Shown: piece by piece, positions 17,356 through 24,856 of the stretch
Layout of the letters: each line of letters starts with the position of its first letter
Position numbering within the stretch: position 1 is the stretch's first letter
Assembly (NCBI GenBank): GCA_020631815.1
Contig: JACKGW010000006.1
Location: forward strand, 1-64,000
Direction of reading: 5' to 3'
Length of the DNA stretch: 64,000 nt
Source: Planctomycetota bacterium
GTDB taxonomy: Bacteria; Planctomycetota; PLA2; JAEUHO01
The notes under the pieces: model-generated
Told to the model about the DNA's origin: nothing
Databases searched by the model: none
The model's input: the letters and a program-made list of their open reading frames with translations, nothing else
Made by a program: the position numbers and the translations under genes

Positions 17356-18182
17356 TGCAGGCCGCCGAGCTCCTCCAGCTCCTTGGCAGCGAGACGTGGC
17401 GTCTCTACGTCGACCTGGATCGCCAGCACTTGGGTTCGGCGGCCTTCGACGAGGGCCTGCGCGGCGTGCGCGAGCCGGGCTTTCTCGCGAGCATGCTTGC
17501 CGCACACCACCGGGCCCTGGGCCTGGTGGGAGAGCCGCTCGATGCGCGCGCGTTGGCCGCCTTGCATGACGATGTCCTGGGCCATGCCCCCGAGGCCCCA
17601 CGAACGTGGCGCAACCACGCCAGCTGGGTGGGCGTTCCGCGCGCCGGGATCGAGCCGAGGGTGCGCGCGCGATGGGATGTCTGGGGCGTGCGCCTGGACC
17701 CCGTCGCGCCCACCCGCCCGGGGTACGTGCGCTTGGTCTTGGCGCCTCCGCCGACGGCCACGACGTGGGACGAGCGCCTCGACGCCTGCCTGCAGGCGGG
17801 CCAGCAGCACGTCCGTGACGCCGCGCCCGAGGGGAAGCTCCTCGCCATCGCCCAGCTGCACCAGGACCTCGAGCTCCTGCATCCGACGGCCGACGCGAAC
17901 ACCCGTCGCCACCTCTTGGTCCTCCAGAAGCTGCTGGTCGAGGCTGGGTTTCCCCCGGCGCTGCTGACCGAGCCCAACCATGTCTACGGCCTGGCGCCCA
18001 GGTCATGGGCGCGCTGCTTGCAGGAGGGCATCGAGCGCACCCGCGCGGTCCATCACGCGCTGCAGCGAGGCATGGATGTGCCGGCCATGTTGCGAAGTTT
18101 CGACATCGCGCACCGGCCGCAGGGTGTCGAGCACGGCCGCTTCCACCAGATCGAGGCAGCCCAACCCCGCTACCTGGCCTGA
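17355..18182 (+). CDS. Fic-like nucleotidyltransferase
   Basis: The 275-aa protein has a Fic core: LELLHPTADANTRRHLLVLQ, where HPTADANTR (176-184) aligns with the Fic motif HPFxDGNGR. It retains the catalytic His176, Asp180, Asn182 and Arg184 but has Thr for Phe and Ala/Thr for the two Gly residues. A preceding helix (LLAIAQLHQDL) and a following one (LLVEAGFPPALL) also fit. Fic proteins transfer AMP or other phosphate-containing groups to hydroxyls of proteins. An inhibitory motif is not evident. Translation is coupled to the PqqD/HprK-like gene by a TGATG overlap, and the serine-repeat protein follows 90 bp later, which makes it the natural candidate substrate. This is inference. Confidence 0.65.
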   Translation: MQAAELLQLLGSETWRLYVDLDRQHLGSAAFDEGLRGVREPGFLASMLAAHHRALGLVGEPLDARALAALHDDVLGHAPEAPRTWRNHASWVGVPRAGIEPRVRARWDVWGVRLDPVAPTRPGYVRLVLAPPPTATTWDERLDACLQAGQQHVRDAAPEGKLLAIAQLHQDLELLHPTADANTRRHLLVLQKLLVEAGFPPALLTEPNHVYGLAPRSWARCLQEGIERTRAVHHALQRGMDVPAMLRSFDIAHRPQGVEHGRFHQIEAAQPRYLA

Positions 18183-18272
18183 TCAGGCGCGGATCTGGTC
18201 GTTGCTTGGCGCACGACGCTCACGTACCGTCACTCGCTTGCGCGCTTGGGGAGCGCCGCAGGGAGAGCCCGC

Positions 18273-18827
18273 ATGACCGACAAGCCCATCGATCCGGATC
18301 AGCGATCCAACGAGACAACCGACGAGACGGCTGGTGGCCTGCACCGCCGCGAGTTCCTGCGTCGTCTCACCACCTACACGCCGCCGGTCGTGCTGGGTTT
18401 GGCAGCGCTCGGACACGGCGCATTGCCTCGTGATGCGTGGGCCGCCGATGGCGCGTCAGCGTCCACGGATCCGACCGCGAGCGAAAGCGGCGTCGCCAGC
18501 GACAGTGGTGCCGCAAGCGACAGTGGCGCGGCGAGCGACAGTGGCGCGGCGAGCGACAGTGGCGCGGCGAGCGACAGTGGTGCTGCGAGCGACAGTGGTG
18601 CCGCGAGCGAGAGCACCGCGGCTGCCACGGAGAGCGGGGGCGCGAGTGCCGGCGGCCAGGCCGAGTCGGAGGCAGCCCGTGAGGCGAACGCCAAGCGCAA
18701 GGCCGAGCAAGAGGCCAAGCTGCGGCACCGCAAGGCCGAGCTCGCGCACAAGCAAGCCGAGCGCGACCTGAAGCAGAAGCAGGCGGCCGAGGAACGTTCG
18801 AAGGAGCAGGCGATCAAGGGTCGCTAG
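18273..18827 (+). CDS. Tat-exported Ser/Asp-repeat protein (candidate modified substrate)
   Basis: The 184-aa protein starts at ATG 18273 behind GGGAG. Residues 24-60 are a twin-arginine signal: HRREFLRRL (Arg25-Arg26), a hydrophobic TTYTPPVVLGLAAL stretch, and a probable AWA cleavage site before ADGAS. The mature part opens with Ser/Thr-rich sequence, then six perfect SDSGAA repeats (residues 76-111), then a highly charged Lys/Glu/Ala helix (KRKAEQEAKLRHRKAEL and onward) to the C-terminus. There is no enzyme domain. Flanked by Fic-like, PqqD/HprK-like and ATP-grasp genes, it is best read as the protein those enzymes act on. A structural cell-surface role is the alternative. Confidence 0.7.
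   Translation: MTDKPIDPDQRSNETTDETAGGLHRREFLRRLTTYTPPVVLGLAALGHGALPRDAWAADGASASTDPTASESGVASDSGAASDSGAASDSGAASDSGAASDSGAASDSGAASESTAAATESGGASAGGQAESEAAREANAKRKAEQEAKLRHRKAELAHKQAERDLKQKQAAEERSKEQAIKGR
18498..18605 (+). repeat. Six 18-bp coding tandem repeats (SDSGAA)
   Basis: Six units of AGCGACAGTGGYGCNGCR lie in perfect register inside the serine-repeat gene, differing only at third codon positions. A degenerate unit precedes (SESGVA) and another follows (SESTAA). The near-identity suggests recent expansion by slippage or recombination, so the copy number may vary between strains. Confidence 0.95.
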
Positions 18828-18849
18828 ACGAACTCGAACGTTCGCACCA

Positions 18850-18882
18850 GGGGGTCGTGACGGCTCGGCCGCCACGACCCCT
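18850..18882. terminator. Bidirectional terminator-like hairpin
   Basis: GGGGTCGTG (18851-18859) pairs perfectly with CACGACCCC (18873-18881), plus a G-T pair at the base and a nested GGC/GCC stem in the loop. It lies between the convergent serine-repeat gene and the degenerate ATP-grasp gene. There is no T-run, which is usual in high-GC genomes. Confidence 0.6.
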
Positions 18883-18888
18883 GTTCGT

Positions 18889-19698
18889 TCACGCCGCGTC
18901 GTCGAAGAGTGCGCGCAGCAGGGCGATGCGCGCCTCGTCGTCGCACCACGTCACCACCTCGTCCAGGGGCGGCGGTGCGTGGGCATCGATCAGCGCGAAG
19001 GTCCCGTCGTCACGCTCGAGGACATCCACGGCGCCGAGCTCCCCGGTGAGGGCGGCCCGCGCGAGCTGCGTTACATCGGCCCGCGCGCCCTGGACGACCA
19101 CGCCCCCGCCCGAAGCGTTCCAGCAGAGGGCATCGGCGTGTCGCTTGCCGATGCCGATGGCTCGACCCGCGGCGATCACCACGCGCCAGAGGAGGGGCCT
19201 CTCGATCCACTCCCCGAGGAGCAGCGCGCTCCCGGTCTCGGCCAGGTAGTCGACGGCGCTGTGTAGAGAGGGCTCGCTGTCCACGCGCACGACCTGGCCG
19301 GCGCCGCGACGCACGAAGGTCCTGAGCCCCAGCGGAAAGCCACCGAGCTCCTCCACGGCGCGAAGCGCGTCGTCGCGGGCGAACCGGGAGACATGACGCT
19401 CGCGTCGCACGGGCAGGCCACGCCGGCGCCACTGCGCAACCGGGTCCACGGTCGGCGCAGCGTTGCCCACGAGATGGCAGCGCCGTGCATCCACCCCCAG
19501 GGACGTCGCGAGCAGCTCGGCCGCCGCACTGGTGCCCAGGCAGAGGACGGCATCGTCGCCCCCCACGTGCACGTCCCGGGCCAGGGGGTCGAAGCGCCAT
19601 GCGATGTCGACGATCTCCGCGCCCAGCGTCGTGGCGGCTGGACCCAGGGCGTGGACCGTGCCGTAGCTCGCGCCGTCATGGATGACGTACAGCTTCAT
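18889..19698 (-). CDS. Degenerate ATP-grasp protein
   Basis: The 269-aa protein starts at ATG 19698 with GGAG five bases upstream. A pre-ATP-grasp Rossmann-like half (MKLYVIHDGASYG, AVLCLGTSAAAELLA) is followed by the ATP-grasp half: GGFPLGLRTFVRRGAGQVVRV, LLLGEWIERPLLWRVVIAAG, VDVLERDDGTFALIDAH. The glycine-loop Lys is Arg126 and the magnesium ligands E-x-N are replaced by D238-x-H240, although Arg172 and Asp225 are kept. ATP use is therefore doubtful. It may be a regulatory partner or substrate receptor for the intact ATP-grasp protein encoded divergently, 101 bp away. Confidence 0.65.
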   Translation of the reverse strand: MKLYVIHDGASYGTVHALGPAATTLGAEIVDIAWRFDPLARDVHVGGDDAVLCLGTSAAAELLATSLGVDARRCHLVGNAAPTVDPVAQWRRRGLPVRRERHVSRFARDDALRAVEELGGFPLGLRTFVRRGAGQVVRVDSEPSLHSAVDYLAETGSALLLGEWIERPLLWRVVIAAGRAIGIGKRHADALCWNASGGGVVVQGARADVTQLARAALTGELGAVDVLERDDGTFALIDAHAPPPLDEVVTWCDDEARIALLRALFDDAA

Positions 19699-19799
19699 GA
19701 CGGCTCCGCAGACCCTCGAGGGGCTATCATCCCGCGCGTGAGCGCAAGAGCAACGCATCGGATCCAGCGAGGGAACGGAACGCTCGGGAGACCGGTGCG

Positions 19800-20669
19800 A
19801 TGACCTCCACGTCGAACGCGACACGCCGCTTCGTGGCGGTCGATGACGGCGTTCCCGAGAGCACGCTGGCGGGCCTCGAGCGAGCCTGCCTCGTGCGCGA
19901 CGTGGCGTACGAGTGCATCCAGGCGCGCACCTACGACTGGCGTACGCGTCGCCAGCTCGCGCGCGGAGACCTGCTCTACCGGCCGGGTGTCAGCCTGCAG
20001 GCCACGCGCGTCGAGCAGGCGCTGTACGGACCGGGCGTGGCCACCTTCCACCGCACCGAGGTGTCGCTCTACGGCGACTTGCCGACGTCGTGGTTGATGC
20101 TGGAGCGGGCAGGCTTGCCGGTCCCCACCACCGTTCCGCTCACGACGGATGACCCGGAGCACCTGGAGGCACTCGTGGGTGTCGTGGGAGGGCTTCCCGC
20201 GGTCCTCAAGGTCTCGGGGTACTCCGGGGGCTTGGGCGTGCTGCGGGTGGACTCGCTGTCGGCGCTGACGTCCCTCGTTGCGCTGCTCCGCGCCCGCGGC
20301 CTGACCCCCGATCTCATCCGCTACGTACCGGATGCCGTCCACTGGCGTGTGGTGGTGGTGGGTGCGCGAGCCGTCGCGTCGTATCCGAACCCCGTCGACG
20401 AGGGCGACTTCAGGACGTACGCCAGCGAGGACCCTGCCGACTACCGCGCGGACGCCGACGCGGACATGCAACGCATCGCCGCTCGCGCTGCGGAGACCAT
20501 CGGGAGCGAGCTGGCAGGCGTGGACCTCTTGCGTGAGGCCGATGGGACCCTCTGGATCCTGGAGGCCAACTTCCCCTGCTACCACGCGCAGGCCGAGGTC
20601 GTGGGGGGCATCGACGTCTCGGGCCCCATGCTCGATCATCTCCTCGCCAAGTCGTCGCGGCTGTCCTGA
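19800..20669 (+). CDS. ATP-grasp ligase, RimK/tubulin-ligase-like
   Basis: The 289-aa protein has all the key ATP-grasp residues: Lys137 in GGLPAVLKVSGYSGGLGV, Arg183 in VHWRVVVVGAR, Asp242 in AGVDLLREADG, and Glu255/Asn257 in LWILEANFPCYHAQ. An N-terminal pre-ATP-grasp domain (GDLLYRPG, GVATFHRTEVSLYGDLPTSW) is also present. The family activates a carboxylate as acyl phosphate and joins it to an amine or thiol, often making peptide-like bonds. With a PqqD protein and a Ser/Asp/Glu-rich exported protein nearby, peptide or protein side-chain ligation is a fair guess. It is divergent from its degenerate paralogue, sharing a promoter region at 19699-19799. Confidence 0.8.
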   Translation: MTSTSNATRRFVAVDDGVPESTLAGLERACLVRDVAYECIQARTYDWRTRRQLARGDLLYRPGVSLQATRVEQALYGPGVATFHRTEVSLYGDLPTSWLMLERAGLPVPTTVPLTTDDPEHLEALVGVVGGLPAVLKVSGYSGGLGVLRVDSLSALTSLVALLRARGLTPDLIRYVPDAVHWRVVVVGARAVASYPNPVDEGDFRTYASEDPADYRADADADMQRIAARAAETIGSELAGVDLLREADGTLWILEANFPCYHAQAEVVGGIDVSGPMLDHLLAKSSRLS

Positions 20670-20679
20670 ACACGAAGAC

Positions 20680-20711
20680 GGGCGCGGTCCTCGTCACCGA
20701 GAACCGCGCCC
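20680..20711. terminator. Terminator hairpin between convergent genes
   Basis: GGGCGCGGT (20680-20688) pairs with ACCGCGCCC (20703-20711), and CTCG/CGAG extend the stem toward a short loop. It follows the ATP-grasp stop by 10 bp and lies before the convergent gene ending at 20766, so it can serve both strands. Confidence 0.7.
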
Positions 20712-20765
20712 GCAGGTCACATCCGCCGGGTGGATGGGCCACCCGGCAGACGAAGGTGGTCTGTC

Positions 20766-21776
20766 CTAGCCCAGGTCGCAGGTGAAGTAGAGCGCCCAGT
20801 TCTTGCCAGGGAACTCGAGGTTGCCGGCCCAGGCCGTCTCCTCACCACCGCTCGGGGGCGGCGGCGGGCAGTCGGGCAGACGGACCTTGATGATCGTCGT
20901 CTGCAGCTCGGCGCGCGGCCAGAGGATGAGCGCGACGTAGTCACCATGGCCGGGGACGTAGCCCGGTCCGTTCTGGAGTACGTCGGCGAGGATCTGCTCG
21001 GCCAGCGTGATGTTCGGAAGGACCCCGGCGCCCGTGCGCCAGTCTCCGTCGTCGATCAGGGCCCAGATCACCGCCTGGACCTCGTCGCGGCCGGCACCCC
21101 AGCCGCTGTAGTCCTGGTTCAGCAGGTAGTTGAGCAAGTCGAAGTTGGCGCGGTCGACGAGGCCGTTGGCGGCGGGATCCAGCGTCGAGACGACCATGAC
21201 GTCGACGTTGCAGTCGCCCATGCCGCGTTCCATGTCCACGCACCACGCGCCGTGCGTGCCGTCAAGGTCACCGGCGTTGGAGAGCGTCACGTTGGCGAAC
21301 GCATCGGTGCCGGGGAACTCGAAGCAGGCCTGGACGTAGCCCGAGGGCAGGAGGAGCTCCGCGTCGCAGGGCTCTCCCGTGGTGTCACCGGAGCCGGTGC
21401 CCACGACGCCGTGCGCGGCGATGTACAGCTCGCCCGCGGGCAGGTCGGCGCAGGGAATCGAGAACGTGTGCGTGGTGGTGTCGACCACCGCCTTGTAGGT
21501 GAATCGGCCGGGAACGGGGTTCCCGTTGCGCTGCGGGATGGCCGCGAGCGAGCCACGGATCTCGAGGTGCACCTCGCTCAGTCGCCAGTCGCCCGTCGTC
21601 TGGTAGGTGACCAGGAGGTTCTCGCCCTCCTTCTGCACGGTCACGGTGCCGGCGTCGGCGTGCTGGCCGGCCCAGAGCGTGGCGACGCAGCCGCTCGCGA
21701 CGGAGCCTTCGGCGCCAGGGGTGCCCATGACGAGCGATGCCGCCAGGGCCAGGGTCAGGAAGAGGGCCTTGCCCAT
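20766..21776 (-). CDS. Secreted protein, possible thioester-domain-like fold
   Basis: The 336-aa protein starts at ATG 21776 with GGAGG ten bases upstream. A Sec signal (ALFLTLALAASLVMGTPG) is followed by a beta-rich domain (LLVTYQTTGDWRLSEVHLEI). The second half has HGAWCVDMERGMG, then ANFDLLNYLLNQDYSGWGAG and RDEVQAVIWALIDDGDW. That Cys...(T/V)Q-AIW order recalls thioester domains of surface adhesins, where Cys and Gln form an internal thioester. This resemblance is by eye. The C-terminus has a Pro run and an AWAGNLEFPGKNW segment. It is likely exported to the cell surface. Confidence 0.55.
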   Translation of the reverse strand: MGKALFLTLALAASLVMGTPGAEGSVASGCVATLWAGQHADAGTVTVQKEGENLLVTYQTTGDWRLSEVHLEIRGSLAAIPQRNGNPVPGRFTYKAVVDTTTHTFSIPCADLPAGELYIAAHGVVGTGSGDTTGEPCDAELLLPSGYVQACFEFPGTDAFANVTLSNAGDLDGTHGAWCVDMERGMGDCNVDVMVVSTLDPAANGLVDRANFDLLNYLLNQDYSGWGAGRDEVQAVIWALIDDGDWRTGAGVLPNITLAEQILADVLQNGPGYVPGHGDYVALILWPRAELQTTIIKVRLPDCPPPPPSGGEETAWAGNLEFPGKNWALYFTCDLG

Positions 21777-21993
21777 GATGTGTCTGCCTCCGTTCGTCAA
21801 CCCGGAATCGGGGGTCCGACACATCGGGGGGCAACCGACGTGCCAGCGAGGCCGGTCCATGCTTCTGGGGCTGTGGCGTCGGGAGCCCGGACGGATGTCG
21901 ATCTGGCGCGACATCGGGAATCGGGCGTCGACACGGGTCACGGCAGGCACGGAGCGCGCGGCGGGCGGCTCGCAGGCGGTAGCATCAGCCGCC

Positions 21994-22521
21994 GTGAGCG
22001 CCGACGACGCAAGCCCTGGTGAGCACATCGACGAGCTCGTGCCGGTCGTCTACGAGGAGCTGCGGCGCCTGGCCAAGGCGCACATGCGGCGCGAGCGCGT
22101 CGAGCACACGCTGCAGGCGACGGCGCTTGCCAACGAGGCCTACCTGCGGCTCTCGGCCGAGCGCCCGGACGGGTGGACGAGCCGGGCCCAGTTCCTGGGG
22201 CTGGCGGCGCGCTCGATCCGCCAGATCCTGATCCACCACGCACGCGGTCGCAACGCCGCCAAGCGCGGCGGGGGCCTGGCCCGCCTACCGCTGGAGGAGG
22301 CTCGGCTCGCCCTGGGGGGCCTCGACCCGGACCTGCTGGACCTCGACGAGGCGCTGGACGAGCTGGGGGGGCTGGATGCCCGCAAGGCCCAGGTCGTGGA
22401 GATGCGGTTCTTCGGGGGCATGACGAACCCCGAGATCGCGGAAGCCCTCGGGCTCGGGCTGACCACCGTCGAGGACGACTGGTACGCCGCGCGGGCCTGG
22501 CTGGGCAGGCGCTTGCGATGA
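21994..22521 (+). CDS. ECF-type RNA polymerase sigma factor
   Basis: The 175-aa protein starts at GTG 21994. Region 2 is LVPVVYEELRRLAKAHMRRE and TALANEAYLRLS; region 4 is LDARKAQVVEMRFFGGMTNP followed by EIAEALGLGLTTVEDDW. This pattern is that of the ECF subgroup often placed next to Ser/Thr kinases in Planctomycetota and Acidobacteria. No anti-sigma gene is adjacent. The downstream lipoprotein and kinase genes run in the same direction, so the kinase may regulate the sigma factor, as proposed for similar gene pairs. It would direct transcription of a small unknown regulon. Confidence 0.9.
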   Translation: MSADDASPGEHIDELVPVVYEELRRLAKAHMRRERVEHTLQATALANEAYLRLSAERPDGWTSRAQFLGLAARSIRQILIHHARGRNAAKRGGGLARLPLEEARLALGGLDPDLLDLDEALDELGGLDARKAQVVEMRFFGGMTNPEIAEALGLGLTTVEDDWYAARAWLGRRLR

Positions 22522-22618
22522 GGCACGCCGCCCGCCCGGCGGAAATCTCCGGGGGGGGCGCGCGCGCTTTGCCCACTCCTTCGTGACGCCTCCCTCGAGG
22601 CGCTGGAAGGAGAGTCCC

Positions 22619-24802
22619 GTGCGTCCCAGCTCCCTCTTGCTCGTCGCCGGCGGATCCGCCCTTGCCGCTTGTCTCCTGAGCGCCTGCGGCGCCGGGGGTG
22701 CCAACAGCCCGGTTGCCGCGCCCATCGTGCTTCCCCAGGAGGCCAACTTGGTGGTGGCCGACGTCCCGTCGCAGCTGTTCAACCTGCGGCACCAGGGGGA
22801 GTGGCTCGCGGCCCACCCGCAGAGCGGCCAGTCGATCACCGGGAGCGGCGAGAAGCACTACCAGGGCATCGTGCGGGCGACCTACAAGCCGGGCGGCCCC
22901 AACGATGTCCTCTACGTGACCAAGTCCGGGCATCCGGACAACAACGAGGAGGCGTTTCTCGGCGTCATCCAGCTCCGCTCGAGAAGCTCGATCGCCGAGG
23001 CCAGCGCGCCGTACGGCGAGCGCATGCGCTCCAACCTGCTGCAGCGCAGCGTGGAGACCGCCGACACCGAGCCGCCGACGAGCGATCGGGTGGTCAGGCG
23101 GATCGAGTTCGACGACTGGAAGCACCCGGGTGGCTTGCAGATGATCGGCGACATCCTGGTGGTGCCGATGGAGCAGCCGATCGACGCGAACGGCGAGACG
23201 ATCGAGGACAAGGACTGCGAGATCTGGTTCTACGACTGCACGGACCGCCTGAACCCGGTCCGCATGGACTACTCGCTGGTCATGGACATCGACACGGGGC
23301 TCGCCTACAAGCCCCGCGCCGAGGCAGGCGTCGTCGGCATCATCAAGCTGCCCGAGCCCGACGGCCGCTTCGCGTTGCTCGTCACCTGGGCCGGTGACTA
23401 CCAGGTCGCGTGCTACATCTCGAACCGCACCAGCTTCTTCCTGCCCGACGGCAGCCAGGACCCGCTCTTCGAGTTCCAGCTGTACGACCTGTGGGAGATC
23501 CCCGACCAGCCTTCGTTCGACTTCACGGGCCTGTCGATCAACCCCTTCACGGTGGACCCCTTCGTCGCCCCGTGGCCGTATGCCACGAACTCGAGCGACA
23601 ACAATCTCATCTCGACGTTCCAGACGATGCACCTGGTCCAGCAGGCCGACGGACGCATCTACATGATCGCCGCCCTCAACACGAACAACTTCTCGCCGGT
23701 CTTCGTCGGCTACGACGTGGTGAGCCTCTTCGAGGTGAAGGGCTTGCCGAATGACGGCGTGCGGACGGTCGGCGACATCCGCTTCGACTTCGCGGGCCGC
23801 AAGGCGTTCAACATGATGCCGCACGACGAAGGTGTCGTCATTCTCGGCGGCGAGATCGGTGACCGGGCCGTGTTCGGCAACGGCAACGCGGGCGTGGGGG
23901 CCTACGTCTCGCCGACGGGGGAGCTGCTCCTCTACGCCATCGCGCACAACGAGACCGACGAGAACATCGACCTCCTGCGCATGTCCGAGTTCCGGCACCG
24001 GGATATGACGTGGAACGCGCCGCACGTCGGCCCGCGCTGGATGCCGGAGCCGTTCGGCCCCGAGGTGACCCTGGAGGTGGGCCAGCGCCTCGTGCGCGAG
24101 CTGCGCGCCGAGCCGTGGATCCTCGGCTCCTGGGCCGACCTCTACGAAGACGTGAGCTACAACTCGAACGGCAACGCCTACAACAAGATCTGCCAGGTCA
24201 TCGACGCGCCCGACCTCTCGCTGGACGACTACGAGACCCGGTTCTCGCGCTTGGACGGGGCCGGGATCAACAACGGCTTCGAGGACAAGGCCAGCAGCCA
24301 CCGCCTCTGCGTCGACCCCACCACCTACTTCGCCCTCTACAACGACAACGGGCTGGAGGACAACCTGTTCGTCGTGGCGCCTGACGCCGACGGGGGCTTC
24401 TCGCTCCGCTCCAACTACGGCTTCTTCGACGCCAACGACCAGGCGAACTCGGCGACGTTCCGCACGTTCCAGGAGACGCTCGACTCGCTGCCCGCCGACA
24501 CGGGCATGGCGATCCTGGGGGGCCTGACCGGCCTCTCCGCCGAGGAGATCGAGGCTCGCTTGGCGGTCCCCGAGGTCGAGTGGGACCTCGATGGCGACGG
24601 CGTGTTCGAGATCGTCGGTACGGCCAAGGACACGGTCCAGAAGCTGGACTTCGTCGCGCAGGAGACGGGCATCTACCGCATCCGGGCGCGGCGTCGCGGC
24701 GTCGGGACGGACGTCCAGGGCAACACGGTGGAGCTCGTGATCCGCGTGGTCGCGCGCGGGGCCGGCGGCGATGGCGGGGACGGCGGATCCGGCGGCACGT
24801 AG
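22619..24802 (+). CDS. Large lipoprotein of unknown function
   Basis: The 727-aa protein starts at GTG 22619 behind GGAAGGAG. The lipobox is LLSAC near residue 24. The body is beta-rich and Trp/Tyr/Asp-rich with propeller-like strand spacing (GDILVVPMEQP, ADGRIYMIAALNT, VGAYVSPTGELLLYAI). Near the C-terminus VEWDLDGDGVFEIVG and GIYRIRARRRG look like a PKD-type module, followed by a Gly/Asp-rich tail (GGDGGDGGSGG). It is placed between an ECF sigma factor and a kinase and is probably in their operon. Function unknown; the composition fits a surface or outer-membrane protein. Confidence 0.65.
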   Translation: MRPSSLLLVAGGSALAACLLSACGAGGANSPVAAPIVLPQEANLVVADVPSQLFNLRHQGEWLAAHPQSGQSITGSGEKHYQGIVRATYKPGGPNDVLYVTKSGHPDNNEEAFLGVIQLRSRSSIAEASAPYGERMRSNLLQRSVETADTEPPTSDRVVRRIEFDDWKHPGGLQMIGDILVVPMEQPIDANGETIEDKDCEIWFYDCTDRLNPVRMDYSLVMDIDTGLAYKPRAEAGVVGIIKLPEPDGRFALLVTWAGDYQVACYISNRTSFFLPDGSQDPLFEFQLYDLWEIPDQPSFDFTGLSINPFTVDPFVAPWPYATNSSDNNLISTFQTMHLVQQADGRIYMIAALNTNNFSPVFVGYDVVSLFEVKGLPNDGVRTVGDIRFDFAGRKAFNMMPHDEGVVILGGEIGDRAVFGNGNAGVGAYVSPTGELLLYAIAHNETDENIDLLRMSEFRHRDMTWNAPHVGPRWMPEPFGPEVTLEVGQRLVRELRAEPWILGSWADLYEDVSYNSNGNAYNKICQVIDAPDLSLDDYETRFSRLDGAGINNGFEDKASSHRLCVDPTTYFALYNDNGLEDNLFVVAPDADGGFSLRSNYGFFDANDQANSATFRTFQETLDSLPADTGMAILGGLTGLSAEEIEARLAVPEVEWDLDGDGVFEIVGTAKDTVQKLDFVAQETGIYRIRARRRGVGTDVQGNTVELVIRVVARGAGGDGGDGGSGGT

Positions 24803-24856
24803 GATGGCGCGCGGGGTCGCGGTCGACCTCGTGGCCTGCAACGTGGCGGGGGGCCC

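Noticed and set aside
18498..18605. Possible CRISPR array (short regular repeats)
   Set aside because: The 18-bp units are contiguous with no spacers and encode SDSGAA in frame.
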